Position numbers and translations under genes: made by a program
Shown here: in pieces, positions 10,088 through 17,714 of the stretch
Numbering within the stretch: position 1 is the stretch's first letter
Layout: each line of letters opens with the position of its first letter
NCBI RefSeq assembly: GCF_017876095.1
Contig: NZ_JAGINM010000025.1
Coordinates: 1 to 64,000 of the forward strand
DNA: 64,000 bases
Source: Azospirillum agricola
Lineage (GTDB): Bacteria > Pseudomonadota > Alphaproteobacteria > Azospirillales > Azospirillaceae
Direction: 5' to 3'
Notes under the pieces: model-generated
The model's input: only the letters and a program-made list of their open reading frames with translations
Told to the model about the DNA's origin: nothing
Database searches by the model: none

Positions 10088-10639
10088 TCACATCATCCGG
10101 CCGCCGGCGGCGGTGTCGGCCAGCAGCGGGTAGCGCTCGGCGTCGGGAAGCTGGTAGTGCCACCATTCCGACGCGTAATGGTCCCAGCCGGCGGCGCTCA
10201 TGACGCCGAGCAGGAGGGCGCGGTTGCGCTGCTGCTCGGTGGTCAGGTCGGTGCGGCCGTGGTGCGAACGCTCGGTCATCGCGTCGAAGCCGGTCCCCAT
10301 GTCGAGCGGCCGGCCGGACGCCGCGTCGGCCAGCGTCAGGTCGATGGCGACGCCGCGCGTGTGGTTGGAGCCCAGCCGGGGGTCGGCGATGTAGGTGGGG
10401 TCCGGAAAGGCATGCCAAAGCCTCCATTGCGCCTCGGCCGGCCGGAAGGCATCGTACACCCGCAGCCGGCAGCCGATGCCGCGCGCCAGCGCGATCGACG
10501 CGCGCAGCCGCCGCGCGGCCTCGGGGTGCAGCAGGCACACCGGCGCGCGGTAGATCGGCACGCCGGACAGATTGTCCGCCGTGGCGTAGAGAAGGTCCAG
10601 GTCGATGTCGTAATCCGGCGGCGCGATGTCGATCAGCAT
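10088..10639 (-). CDS. D-alanyl-D-alanine dipeptidase (VanX/DdpX family)
   Basis: A 183-residue zinc dipeptidase of peptidase family M15D. The metal motif SNHTRGVAIDLT (SxHxxGxAxD) is near residue 92 and the EWWHYQ motif with the catalytic Glu and third ligand is near residue 159. RVYDAFRP holds the substrate Arg. No signal peptide is evident, so it is probably cytoplasmic. These enzymes split D-Ala-D-Ala: in non-resistant Gram-negatives they salvage D-alanine from peptidoglycan. No VanA/VanH partners are present, so this is not a resistance cluster. Confidence 0.92.
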   Translation of the reverse strand: MLIDIAPPDYDIDLDLLYATADNLSGVPIYRAPVCLLHPEAARRLRASIALARGIGCRLRVYDAFRPAEAQWRLWHAFPDPTYIADPRLGSNHTRGVAIDLTLADAASGRPLDMGTGFDAMTERSHHGRTDLTTEQQRNRALLLGVMSAAGWDHYASEWWHYQLPDAERYPLLADTAAGGRMM

Positions 10640-10709
10640 GGTGCGTAAAACCGTTTGTGTACGGATGGGAGGGCCGAGGGGTGCTGTCTAGCACGGGTTT
10701 GACGGGACG

Positions 10710-11387
10710 ATGAAGGTTCTGGGACTGGACACGGCGACGTCGGGCTGTTCCGCCGCGCTGTGGGACGATGGCGCGCTGACGGTCCGCCGCAGCGCGCCGA
10801 TGGCGCGCGGCCAGGCGGAGGTGCTGGTGCCGCTGGCCCAGGCGGTGCTGGCCGACGCCGGAATCGGCTTCTCCGGGATCGACCGCATCGCGGTGACGGT
10901 CGGGCCGGGCGCCTTCACCGGGCTGCGCATCGCGCTGGCCGCCGCGCGCGGCATCGCCGTGGCGCAGGATTTGCCGGTGATCGGCGTCACCACCTTCGAC
11001 GCCGTCGCCCACGGCCTGCCGGAGGCGGAGCGCGCCGGGCGGGCCGTGCTGGTGGCGGTCGACAGCCGGCGGACGGAACCCTTCCTCCAGCTCTTCGACG
11101 CCGCCCTGGCCCCGCTCGGCGAGCCGGCGATGCTGGAGCCGGCGGCGGTGCCGGCCTGGCTGGACGCCCGCCTCCCCGCCGACGCCCCGCTCCTGCTCGC
11201 CGGCGACGGCGCCGGTCCGCTGCGCCCGGTTCTCGACGGGCGCCCGGACCTGTCCTGGGCGGCGGGCGACGGCGTGCCGGACGCCGCCGTGGTGGCGGCG
11301 CTGGGGGCCGCGCGGCCCGCCGGACTGCCGGCGGAGCCCTTCTACCTGCGCCCGCCCGACGTCACGCTGCCGAAGCCCAGATCATGA
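10710..11387 (+). CDS. tsaB: tRNA threonylcarbamoyladenosine complex subunit TsaB
   Basis: A 225-residue ASKHA-fold protein that starts MKVLGLDTATSGCSAAL and contains TVGPGAFTGLRIALAAARG, the signature of TsaB. With TsaD and TsaE it transfers the threonylcarbamoyl group to A37 of tRNAs that read ANN codons; TsaB is the non-catalytic partner that stabilises TsaD. The stop TGA overlaps the rimI start (ATGA), so the two genes are one operon, the usual arrangement in proteobacteria. The gene is normally essential, which supports a core-genome location. Confidence 0.93.
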   Translation: MKVLGLDTATSGCSAALWDDGALTVRRSAPMARGQAEVLVPLAQAVLADAGIGFSGIDRIAVTVGPGAFTGLRIALAAARGIAVAQDLPVIGVTTFDAVAHGLPEAERAGRAVLVAVDSRRTEPFLQLFDAALAPLGEPAMLEPAAVPAWLDARLPADAPLLLAGDGAGPLRPVLDGRPDLSWAAGDGVPDAAVVAALGAARPAGLPAEPFYLRPPDVTLPKPRS

Positions 11388-11875
11388 CCGCCAGGCGGGA
11401 CGATCCGCACCTCCACGCCGCCGGCCCGCTGGAAGCCGGCGTGGTGACGGCGCTCCAGCAGGCCTGCTTTCCCGACGATCCGTGGGACGTCGCGTCCGTC
11501 GCCGCGCTGATCGGCCCGCCCGGCGGCTTCGCCGCGCTGGCCCTGCGGGGAGAGGAGCCGGTCGGCTTCGTCATGACCCGGGTCGCGGCGGAGGACGCCG
11601 AGATCCTCGCCATCGGCGTGCTTCCCGCCGGCCGCCGGTCGGGGGTCGGGCGCCGCCTCGTGGAGGCGGCGCTGAGCGGGGCCCGGCATCTGGGCGCGAC
11701 TGCGCTGTTTCTTGAAGTGGCCGAGGACAACGACGCGGCGCGCGCTCTATACAAGGCTTGCGGCTTTTTTTCCGTCGGCCGCCGCCCCGGTTACTACAGG
11801 CGGCGGGACGGGCGGGTGGCCGCCCTGGTGCTGCGCCACGACCTCGCCCCGGCCTTCCCGGGGCAGGGGGGTTAA
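11384..11875 (+). CDS. rimI: Ribosomal-protein-alanine N-acetyltransferase RimI
   Basis: A 163-residue GNAT acetyltransferase. FPDDPWDVASV at the N-terminal side is typical of RimI. The acetyl-CoA loop is GVLPAGRRSGVGRRLV, and LFLEVAEDNDAARALYKACGF carries the conserved Asn and Tyr. It acetylates the N-terminal alanine of ribosomal protein S18. The ATG lies inside the end of tsaB (four-base overlap) and was chosen on that ground. Its TAA stop overlaps the convergent stop of the tusA-like gene by two bases. Confidence 0.9.
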   Translation: MTARRDDPHLHAAGPLEAGVVTALQQACFPDDPWDVASVAALIGPPGGFAALALRGEEPVGFVMTRVAAEDAEILAIGVLPAGRRSGVGRRLVEAALSGARHLGATALFLEVAEDNDAARALYKACGFFSVGRRPGYYRRRDGRVAALVLRHDLAPAFPGQGG

Positions 11876-12126
11876 TTTTTCCGCACCACCAGGCGGTGAA
11901 CGCCCGTCGGCTCCTCCGGCCGCTCGGGAACGACCGACAGAATGCTGTGCCCCAGTTCCGCCAAGGAACGGGGCACGTTTTCCAAGGGTTCGCCAGCATT
12001 CAGGCGGACTTCGAGGGTCTGACCCGCCGCCATCCGCTCCACCATCAACTTGGTCTTGACGAAGGTTAACGGGCAGAGCTGGGTGGTGATGTCGAGAAAC
12101 AAGTCCCCGGAGATTTTTTCGCCCAC
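11872..12126 (-). CDS. TusA/SirA-like sulfurtransferase family protein
   Basis: An 84-residue protein of the TusA family: LDITTQLCPLTFVKTKLMV holds the conserved Cys-Pro motif near residue 18 and the rest has the two-layer sandwich pattern. TusA proteins carry sulfur as persulfide for tRNA thiolation, molybdenum cofactor or other uses; the CPLT variant here may have another target. No ATG is available at a sensible position. The GTG at 12126 has AGAGGA six bases before it and is taken as start. It diverges from mucR and overlaps rimI at the stop codons. Confidence 0.82.
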   Translation of the reverse strand: MGEKISGDLFLDITTQLCPLTFVKTKLMVERMAAGQTLEVRLNAGEPLENVPRSLAELGHSILSVVPERPEEPTGVHRLVVRKN

Positions 12127-12156
12127 TGCTTCCTCTTTATGATCAAAGGATGGATA

Positions 12157-12185
12157 TTGCACCTCGGGTGAAACCTCTTTATATG
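12157..12185 (+). promoter_or_regulatory. Promoter of mucR
   Basis: TTGCAC (12157-12162), a 17-base spacer and TATATG (12180-12185) form a sigma-70-like promoter. It predicts a transcript starting about 25 bases before the mucR ATG. The same short region must also serve the divergent tusA-like gene. Confidence 0.55.
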
Positions 12186-12216
12186 GAGAGGAACGAATGC
12201 CGCGGAGCAAGCTTAC

Positions 12217-12633
12217 ATGAGCAACGGGTCCCCTTCCAACGCGCTGTTGTCTCTGACCACGGAGATCGTGGCGGCGCATGTCTCTAACAATACAGTCGCT
12301 CTCACCGATCTTCCGACGCTGATCGAGCAGGTCTACAAGTCGCTGGCCAATGTGGGCACCGAACCCGTGGTGGCGGAGGAGCGGCCGCAGCCCGCCGTTC
12401 CGATCAAGAAGTCGGTGACTCCCGATTACATCGTCTGCCTGGAAGACGGCAAGAAACTGAAGATGCTGAAGCGGCATCTGAAGACGGCGTACAATATGTC
12501 GCCCGAGGAATACCGCGACCGCTGGGGCCTGCCGACCGACTACCCGATGGTCGCCCCCAACTACGCCCGCCAGCGCAGCTCGCTGGCCAAGCAGATCGGC
12601 CTGGGCACGCGCGCCCGCCGCGGCGCCGCCTGA
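12217..12633 (+). CDS. mucR: MucR/Ros family transcriptional regulator
   Basis: A 138-residue single zinc-finger regulator of the alphaproteobacterial Ros/MucR type. The N-terminal half (LLSLTTEIVAAHVSNN) matches the oligomerisation region. The finger is VTPDYIVCLEDGKKLKMLK followed by HL and MSPEEYRDRWGLP; only one clear cysteine is seen in the finger, and in this family the metal ligand set varies. MucR proteins silence AT-rich promoters and control exopolysaccharide, motility and virulence or symbiosis genes. A ribosome site GGAG precedes the ATG. Azospirillum genomes usually carry several paralogs, so a specific target is not assigned. Confidence 0.9.
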   Translation: MSNGSPSNALLSLTTEIVAAHVSNNTVALTDLPTLIEQVYKSLANVGTEPVVAEERPQPAVPIKKSVTPDYIVCLEDGKKLKMLKRHLKTAYNMSPEEYRDRWGLPTDYPMVAPNYARQRSSLAKQIGLGTRARRGAA

Positions 12634-12904
12634 CCGGGGCTGTGCCTGACCGGGGCGGCCCAGCCCGGCGTCATGCTGACGGATTTGTGACGGAGCGCGG
12701 CCCTTCCGGCCGCTGCCTGGCAAGCGGGGCGGGAAGTCGGACAGGAAGCCGGCAGCCCCGACGATGTCGGTTGACCGCCGCCCGCCGCTTCGTGTTATCC
12801 CTTGCGATGCGATCGCACCTTCGCGCATCGTCACCGGCCGCTTGTTCCCGGTGACGAAGGCCGGTGCGCCGCACCGTCGCGAACCACGGCAGCGAACCGT
12901 CGAC

Positions 12905-13726
12905 ATGGCTGATACGAGCGTTGACCAGGGCGAGGCGTCCGTCATTCGGACGGGATCCCTGGAAGTGCGGCTGGCCAAGACCGCCGCCGAGGTCGATTGG
13001 GCGCAGGCTCTGCGCTACCGCGTGTTCTACGAGGAAATGACGGCGATTCCGTCGGACGCGATGAAGGCGCAGCTCCGCGACTTCGACGAGTTCGACGCGC
13101 TGTGCGACCATCTGCTGGTCATCGACCACGCGCGCGGCAACGGCCCGGACATGGTGGTCGGCACCTACCGCCTGATCCGCCGCCCGGCCGCCGCCCGGGC
13201 CGGCCGCTTCTACTCCAGCGACGAATACGACATCTCCCCGCTGGTCGCCTGGCCCGGCGAGATCCTGGAGTTGGGGCGCTCCTGCGTCGACGCCGGCTAC
13301 CGCACGCGCGGCAGCATGCAGCTTCTGTGGCAGGGCATCGCCGCCTATGTGTTCCAGCACGACATCGCCCTGATGTTCGGCTGCGCCAGCCTGCCGGGCA
13401 CGGATCCCGGCGCCCTGGCCGAACCGCTGGCCTACCTGCACCACCATCATCTGGCCCCGCCGGAACTGCGCGCCACCGCGCTGCCGGAGCGCTACGTCTC
13501 CATGAACCTGATGGAGAAGGACGCGATCGACCCGCGCCGCGCGCTGAACATCCTGCCGCCGCTGATCAAGGGCTATCTGCGGCTGGGCGGCTTCATCGGC
13601 GACGGGGTGGTGATCGACCACCAGTTCAACACCACCGACGTCTGCATCGTGGTGAAGACCGACCTGATCACCGACAAGTATTTCAAGCATTACGAACGTC
13701 GCAGCCGCGACGGCCAACCCGGCTGA
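12905..13726 (+). CDS. olsB: L-ornithine N-alpha-acyltransferase OlsB
   Basis: A 273-residue GNAT-fold acyltransferase. RYRVFYEEMTAIPS, DHLLVID, VGTYRLIR, LELGRSCVD and LMFGCASLPGTDP are the conserved blocks of the OlsB/hemolysin-like family. It transfers a 3-hydroxyacyl chain from acyl-carrier protein to ornithine, the first step of the phosphorus-free ornithine lipids. The next gene is the second-step enzyme, 16 bases downstream. The ATG at 12905 is used although the frame is open to 12764, because homologous sequence begins shortly after it. In rhizobia olsB is induced by phosphate limitation; no convincing Pho box is seen here. Confidence 0.88.
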   Translation: MADTSVDQGEASVIRTGSLEVRLAKTAAEVDWAQALRYRVFYEEMTAIPSDAMKAQLRDFDEFDALCDHLLVIDHARGNGPDMVVGTYRLIRRPAAARAGRFYSSDEYDISPLVAWPGEILELGRSCVDAGYRTRGSMQLLWQGIAAYVFQHDIALMFGCASLPGTDPGALAEPLAYLHHHHLAPPELRATALPERYVSMNLMEKDAIDPRRALNILPPLIKGYLRLGGFIGDGVVIDHQFNTTDVCIVVKTDLITDKYFKHYERRSRDGQPG

Positions 13727-13742
13727 AGGTTTGAAGACAGCG

Positions 13743-14621
13743 ATGACGGACACCGCGCGAGCGTTGGGATCGACCGGGCGCGGGGCGTTGCGTCTGACCT
13801 TGTACGCGGCGTGGACGCTGCTGCTGATCCCCCTTCAGGCGCTGGCCGTGGCCCGTGGCTGGCCGCTCCGGCACCGCCTGCCGGTCTTCTACCACCGGAG
13901 CTGCGCCCGCCTGCTGGGCATCGACGTGGTGGTCCGCGGGCGGCGCGTGGCCGACGGGCCGGTCCTGTTCGTGTCCAACCACTCGTCCTACCTGGACATC
14001 ACGGTTCTCGGCTCGGTCATTCCCGGTTCCTTCGTCGCCAAGACCGAGGTGGCCGGCTGGCCCTTCTTCGGGCTGCTCGCCAAGCTGCAACGGACGGTCT
14101 TCGTCGAGCGCAAGGCGCGGACCGAGGTCGGCAAGCAGCGCGACGACATCGGCGGCCGCCTGGACGCCGGCGACAGCCTGATCCTGTTCCCCGAGGGGAC
14201 GTCGAGCGACGGCAACCGCACCCTGCCCTTCAAGACCGCCCTGTTCGCGGTCGCCGCCCGGCGCATCGGCGACAAGCCGCTGACGGTGCAGCCGGTCAGC
14301 GTGACGCCGACGCGGCTCGACAACATTCCGATGGGCTTCGCCTTCCGCCCCTTCTACGCCTGGTACGGCGACATGGACCTCGCGCCGCATTTGTGGCAGG
14401 CGTTCAAGCTCGGCGGCATGACGGTGGAGGTGGAGTTCCATCCGCCGGTGACCATCGACGGCTTCTCCAGCCGCAAGGCTCTGGCCGAGCATTGCCACCG
14501 CACCGTCACCCTGGGCGTGGCCCGCGCCGTCTCCGGCCGCCACGAGCTTGCCGACCAGCCGCTCCCCGTCGCGCCGCCAGCTGCACCGGCACCGGCTGTC
14601 GCCGCCACCACGGCGACCTGA
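13743..14621 (+). CDS. olsA: Lyso-ornithine lipid O-acyltransferase (PlsC family) OlsA
   Basis: A 292-residue membrane-associated acyltransferase. One N-terminal hydrophobic helix (residues 18-40) precedes the catalytic NHSSYLD (HX4D) motif near residue 80 and the FPEGTSSDGNR motif near residue 155. PlsC-family enzymes acylate lysophosphatidate; immediately behind olsB the expected job is acylation of lyso-ornithine lipid (context-based). An upstream in-frame TTG at 13731 is possible, but the ATG at 13743 is preferred. The last 30 residues are Ala/Pro-rich and probably disordered. Confidence 0.87.
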   Translation: MTDTARALGSTGRGALRLTLYAAWTLLLIPLQALAVARGWPLRHRLPVFYHRSCARLLGIDVVVRGRRVADGPVLFVSNHSSYLDITVLGSVIPGSFVAKTEVAGWPFFGLLAKLQRTVFVERKARTEVGKQRDDIGGRLDAGDSLILFPEGTSSDGNRTLPFKTALFAVAARRIGDKPLTVQPVSVTPTRLDNIPMGFAFRPFYAWYGDMDLAPHLWQAFKLGGMTVEVEFHPPVTIDGFSSRKALAEHCHRTVTLGVARAVSGRHELADQPLPVAPPAAPAPAVAATTAT

Positions 14622-14714
14622 ACGGACTTGGTTCGAAGGGGTGTGCCTGTGGGGGAGCGAACCGCCCAGTCAAGGCACGCCTGATGCCAGCCATGACGGA
14701 CCAGACCGCTAACT

Positions 14715-14747
14715 AAACTCTAACGTTAGAGTTTGTGAAACTCTAAC
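14715..14747. promoter_or_regulatory. Perfect 20-bp palindrome plus a third half-site
   Basis: Positions 14715-14734 are a perfect palindrome of the half-site AAACTCTAAC and its complement, and the same half-site occurs again at 14738-14747. Length, symmetry and AT-rich outer arms look like an operator for a dimeric MerR- or TetR-type regulator. No such regulator is encoded next to it: olsA ends 94 bases before it and tRNA-Thr starts on the other side. Confidence 0.45.
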
Positions 14748-14772
14748 GGCGTGCTTGCCCCGGACATGGAAA

Positions 14773-14801
14773 GGCCCCGAAAGGCGTTACCTTTCAGGGC
14801 C
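14773..14801 (-). terminator. Terminator of tRNA-Thr
   Basis: A 12-bp stem (GGCCCCGAAAGG at 14773-14784 against CCTTTCAGGGCC at 14790-14801, one G-U pair) with a five-base loop. Read on the minus strand it follows the tRNA within about ten bases, but only TTTCC follows it, so the U-tract is short. Confidence 0.6.
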
Positions 14802-14807
14802 TTAGAG

Positions 14808-14882
<75 letters not shown>

Positions 14883-14897
14883 GTCGTCGTGGCGGGG

Positions 14898-14926
14898 AAC
14901 ATAGCGACGTGCTTTGCCGGATGCAA
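14898..14926 (-). promoter_or_regulatory. Promoter of tRNA-Thr
   Basis: On the minus strand TTGCAT (14921-14926), a 17-base spacer and TATGTT (14898-14903) precede the tRNA by about 15 bases. Spacing and position fit a sigma-70 promoter for the tRNA. Confidence 0.6.
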
Positions 14927-14952
14927 GCGAACAATTTCAGAAAATCGCTCGC

Positions 14953-16860
14953 TCAGCCATGCTGGCGGATCACCTCCAGAAACGCGTCGGCGTAGCGGTC
15001 CAGCTTGCGCCCGCCCACACCGGGAAGATGGCCAAAGGCCGCGTGGTCGCGCGGGCGCTGGCTGACCATCTCCAGCAAGGTGCTGTCGTGGAAGATCACG
15101 TAGGGCGGCACCCCCTGCGCCTTCGCAAGCGCCGTGCGGCAGTCGCGCAGCGCGTGCCACAGCGCGTCGTCGGCCGCCGACAGCGTCCCGCGCGCGCCGC
15201 CGCGCGACACCCCCTCGCCCGACGAACCGCCGCGCCCGCCCTGGCGGCGCAGCGCGTCCTTCACACCACGGCGGCGCTCCTGCACCGGATCCTTGCGGAG
15301 AGCCACCGTCCGCTGGCCCTTGATGACGGCGACCCCGGCGTCGGTCAGGCGGAAGCCACCATACTCCAGATCCACCGTCAGCAGGCCGTTGGCCACCAAC
15401 TGCCGGTAGACCGACTGCCACTCCGCCTTCGACAGGTCCTTGCCGACGCCGAAGGTCTTCAGCGTGTCGTGCGCCTGCTGCGCCACCTTCTCCGTCGCGT
15501 TGCCGAGCAGCACGTCGATCAGATGGCCGGCGCCGTATCGCTGGCCGGTGCGGTAGACCGCCGACAGCGCCTTCTGCGCCGCGATGGTGCCGTCCCAGCG
15601 CTCGACCGGGTCCAGGCAGGTGTCGCAGTTGCCGCAGGGCTCGGCCAGCGTCTCGTTGAAGTAGTTCAGCAGCACCTGACGCCGGCAATGCGCGGTCTCG
15701 CAGAAGCCCAGCAGGGCCTCCAGCTTGCCGCGCTCGACCCGGCGGTGGCTGTCGCCGGCCTCCGACTGCTCCAGCATCTGGCGCAGCATCACCACGTCGG
15801 CCATGCCGTAGGACATCCAGGCGTTGGCCGGCAGGCCGTCGCGCCCGGCGCGGCCGGTCTCCTGATAGTAGGCCTCCAGGCTCTTGGGCGGGTCGAGGTG
15901 GCAGACGAAGCGCACGTTCGGCTTGTCGATGCCCATGCCGAAGGCCACGGTCGCCACCATGACCAAGCCCTCGCTCTTGATGAAGCGGTCCTGGTTGGCC
16001 TCGCGCACGTCGGCCGGCAGCCCGGCGTGGTAGGGCAGAGCCTCGCGCCCCTGGGCGTTCAGCCAGGCCGCCGTGTCCTCGACCTTCGCGCGCGACATGC
16101 AATAGACGATGCCGGCGTCCTCCGGGTGGTTCTCGTTCAGGAAGGCCAGCATCTGCTGGCGCTCGCTCTTCTTCGGGACCACGCGGTAGGTGATGTTGGG
16201 GCGGTCGAAGCTGGACAGGAAGACGCGGGCGTCGGTCAGGCCCAGCTTCTCCTTGATCTCGTTGCGGGTCTGGACGTCGGCGGTCGCGGTCAGCGCGATG
16301 CGCGGCACCAGCGGGTGGCGCTCGTGCAGGATCGAGAGCTGGAGATACTCGGGCCGGAAGTCGTGGCCCCACTGCGACACGCAATGCGCCTCGTCCAGCG
16401 CGAACAGCGCGAGCGTCGTGCGGTCGAGCAGGTCGAGGAAGCGCGGCGTCACCAGCCGTTCCGGCGCCACATAGACCAGATCGAGATCGCCGGCGACCAT
16501 GTCGCGCTCGACCTCGCGCGCCTCGGCGGCGCCCAGCGAGGAGTTCAGGAAGGCGGCGCGCACGCCCAGTTCCCGCAGCGCCGTCACCTGGTCGCGCATC
16601 AGGGCGATCAGCGGCGACACCACCACGGTCACGCCGTCGCGGACCAGCGCCGGGATCTGGTAGCACAGCGACTTGCCGCCGCCGGTCGGCATCAGCACCA
16701 GCGCGTCGCCGCCATGGACGACATGGTCGATGATGTCCGCCTGCTGGCCGCGAAAGGAATCATAGCCGAACACCGCGCGCAGCGCGTTCAGCGCCGCGTC
16801 GGAGCCTTTGCCGAACCCCTCGTTGGGGTCACGGCCGGAAAGGGAAAACAACAAATCCAC
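14953..16860 (-). CDS. recQ: ATP-dependent DNA helicase RecQ
   Basis: A 635-residue superfamily 2 helicase. Walker A is MPTGGGKSLCYQ near residue 57, the DEAH box is LDEAHCVSQWGHDF near residue 152, and motif VI is YYQETGRAGRDG. The zinc-binding cysteines follow in ETAHCRRQVLLNYF and CGNCDTC, then the winged helix, and an HRDC domain closes the protein (about residues 545-630). Length and order match classical RecQ. It unwinds 3'-tailed DNA in recombination and stalled-fork repair. It starts at ATG 16860 and is not in an operon. Confidence 0.95.
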   Translation of the reverse strand: MDLLFSLSGRDPNEGFGKGSDAALNALRAVFGYDSFRGQQADIIDHVVHGGDALVLMPTGGGKSLCYQIPALVRDGVTVVVSPLIALMRDQVTALRELGVRAAFLNSSLGAAEAREVERDMVAGDLDLVYVAPERLVTPRFLDLLDRTTLALFALDEAHCVSQWGHDFRPEYLQLSILHERHPLVPRIALTATADVQTRNEIKEKLGLTDARVFLSSFDRPNITYRVVPKKSERQQMLAFLNENHPEDAGIVYCMSRAKVEDTAAWLNAQGREALPYHAGLPADVREANQDRFIKSEGLVMVATVAFGMGIDKPNVRFVCHLDPPKSLEAYYQETGRAGRDGLPANAWMSYGMADVVMLRQMLEQSEAGDSHRRVERGKLEALLGFCETAHCRRQVLLNYFNETLAEPCGNCDTCLDPVERWDGTIAAQKALSAVYRTGQRYGAGHLIDVLLGNATEKVAQQAHDTLKTFGVGKDLSKAEWQSVYRQLVANGLLTVDLEYGGFRLTDAGVAVIKGQRTVALRKDPVQERRRGVKDALRRQGGRGGSSGEGVSRGGARGTLSAADDALWHALRDCRTALAKAQGVPPYVIFHDSTLLEMVSQRPRDHAAFGHLPGVGGRKLDRYADAFLEVIRQHG

Positions 16861-17263
16861 GCCGATGCGGTTCAGTTGGTGGGGCCGGAAACCGGCTTTG
16901 CGTTTCTGGGTCCATCATGTGGCACAGATCGCCCCACCGGCAAAGCCGCAATCGGAAGCCGCCGGGGCCGAGGGCTGGAACAAGCGTTGGGCTGCCACAC
17001 AGGCGTGTGAAGCGATGGCGTCGCTCTTCTCCTGCGGGTAAACTGAAAACGGCGGGCGGAATGGACCACCCGCCGTTTCAGAAGGAAGAAAACGGCATGA
17101 AGAAGATGCCTTTCTTCCTGGTGCTCCAGTGGCGGAAATGGCGGATCGAAATCCGCCTGATCCGGCGCTAGGCGCATCAGGAGCGTGCCGGTGGGTGTTA
17201 GGAGCACCCATCGGCTACCTCCAAACAAGATACTCCCGACCAAGGCGCTTTTCAACGCAGGGT
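16861..17263. other. recQ-mutT intergenic region with hairpins and a short ORF
   Basis: This 403-base stretch carries no long gene. It holds an inverted repeat (AACGGCGGG at 17048-17056 against CCCGCCGTT at 17069-17077), a 24-codon ORF at 17097 on the plus strand and a second imperfect hairpin at 17188-17214. The recQ promoter should lie at its left end; no clear consensus was found. Confidence 0.5.
17097..17171 (+). CDS. Possible 24-residue basic amphipathic peptide
   Basis: ATG at 17097 is preceded by GAAGGAAG eight bases upstream and opens a 24-codon frame. The product starts MKKMPFFLVLQW and continues as a repeated basic/hydrophobic pattern (RKWRIEIRLIRR). It lies on the opposite strand from both neighbours, between two hairpins, so it could be a small independently transcribed unit. 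There is no homology evidence available here; a chance ORF remains possible. Confidence 0.3.
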   Translation: MKKMPFFLVLQWRKWRIEIRLIRR

Positions 17264-17707
17264 CTACAGAAGATCCCGCAGCATCGCCACCAGCGGCACG
17301 TCGGCCGGCGGCATTGGGTAATCGCCCATCCGGACCGGCCGGACCCAGGCCAGGGTCTGCCCCTCGCGCGCGGTCACCTCGCCTTCCCACACCCGGCAGA
17401 CATAGAGCGGCATCAGCAGATGGAAGCTCTCGTAGCTGTGCGAGGCGAAGGTGAAGGGGGCGAGGCAGCTCGCCGCCGTGTCGATCCCCAACTCCTCCTT
17501 CAGCTCGCGCACCAGCGCCGCCTCGGGCGTCTCGCCCTCGTCGACCTTGCCGCCGGGAAATTCCCAGAGCCCGGCCAGCGACTTGCCGGGCGGGCGCTGG
17601 GCGAGCAGGACGCGGCCGTCGGCGTCGACCAGGGCGACCGCCACCACCAGCAGCGTCGGCAGCGAGCCTCGGGCCGGCGTCGAGCTGGGATCGAAACAGG
17701 CGGTCAT
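17264..17707 (-). CDS. mutT: 8-oxo-dGTP diphosphatase MutT (Nudix)
   Basis: A 147-residue Nudix hydrolase. The Nudix box is complete (GGKVDEGETPEAALVRELKE followed by ELGI) and GLWEFPGGK precedes it, as in MutT. The enzyme removes oxidised dGTP from the nucleotide pool and so prevents A-to-C changes. The ATG is seven bases after the argJ stop, so the two genes are co-transcribed; argJ-mutT linkage is common in alphaproteobacteria. Confidence 0.9.
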   Translation of the reverse strand: MTACFDPSSTPARGSLPTLLVVAVALVDADGRVLLAQRPPGKSLAGLWEFPGGKVDEGETPEAALVRELKEELGIDTAASCLAPFTFASHSYESFHLLMPLYVCRVWEGEVTAREGQTLAWVRPVRMGDYPMPPADVPLVAMLRDLL

Positions 17708-17714
17708 GGCCGTG

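Noticed and set aside
10088..10639. VanX-type gene as glycopeptide resistance
   Set aside because: No vanA or vanH homolog is adjacent; stand-alone dipeptidases of this kind are common in Gram-negative bacteria.
12676..12693. Possible Pho box before olsB (CTGACGG-ATTT-GTGACGG)
   Set aside because: The 7-4-7 spacing fits, but only about half of the consensus bases match and it is over 200 bases from the start codon.
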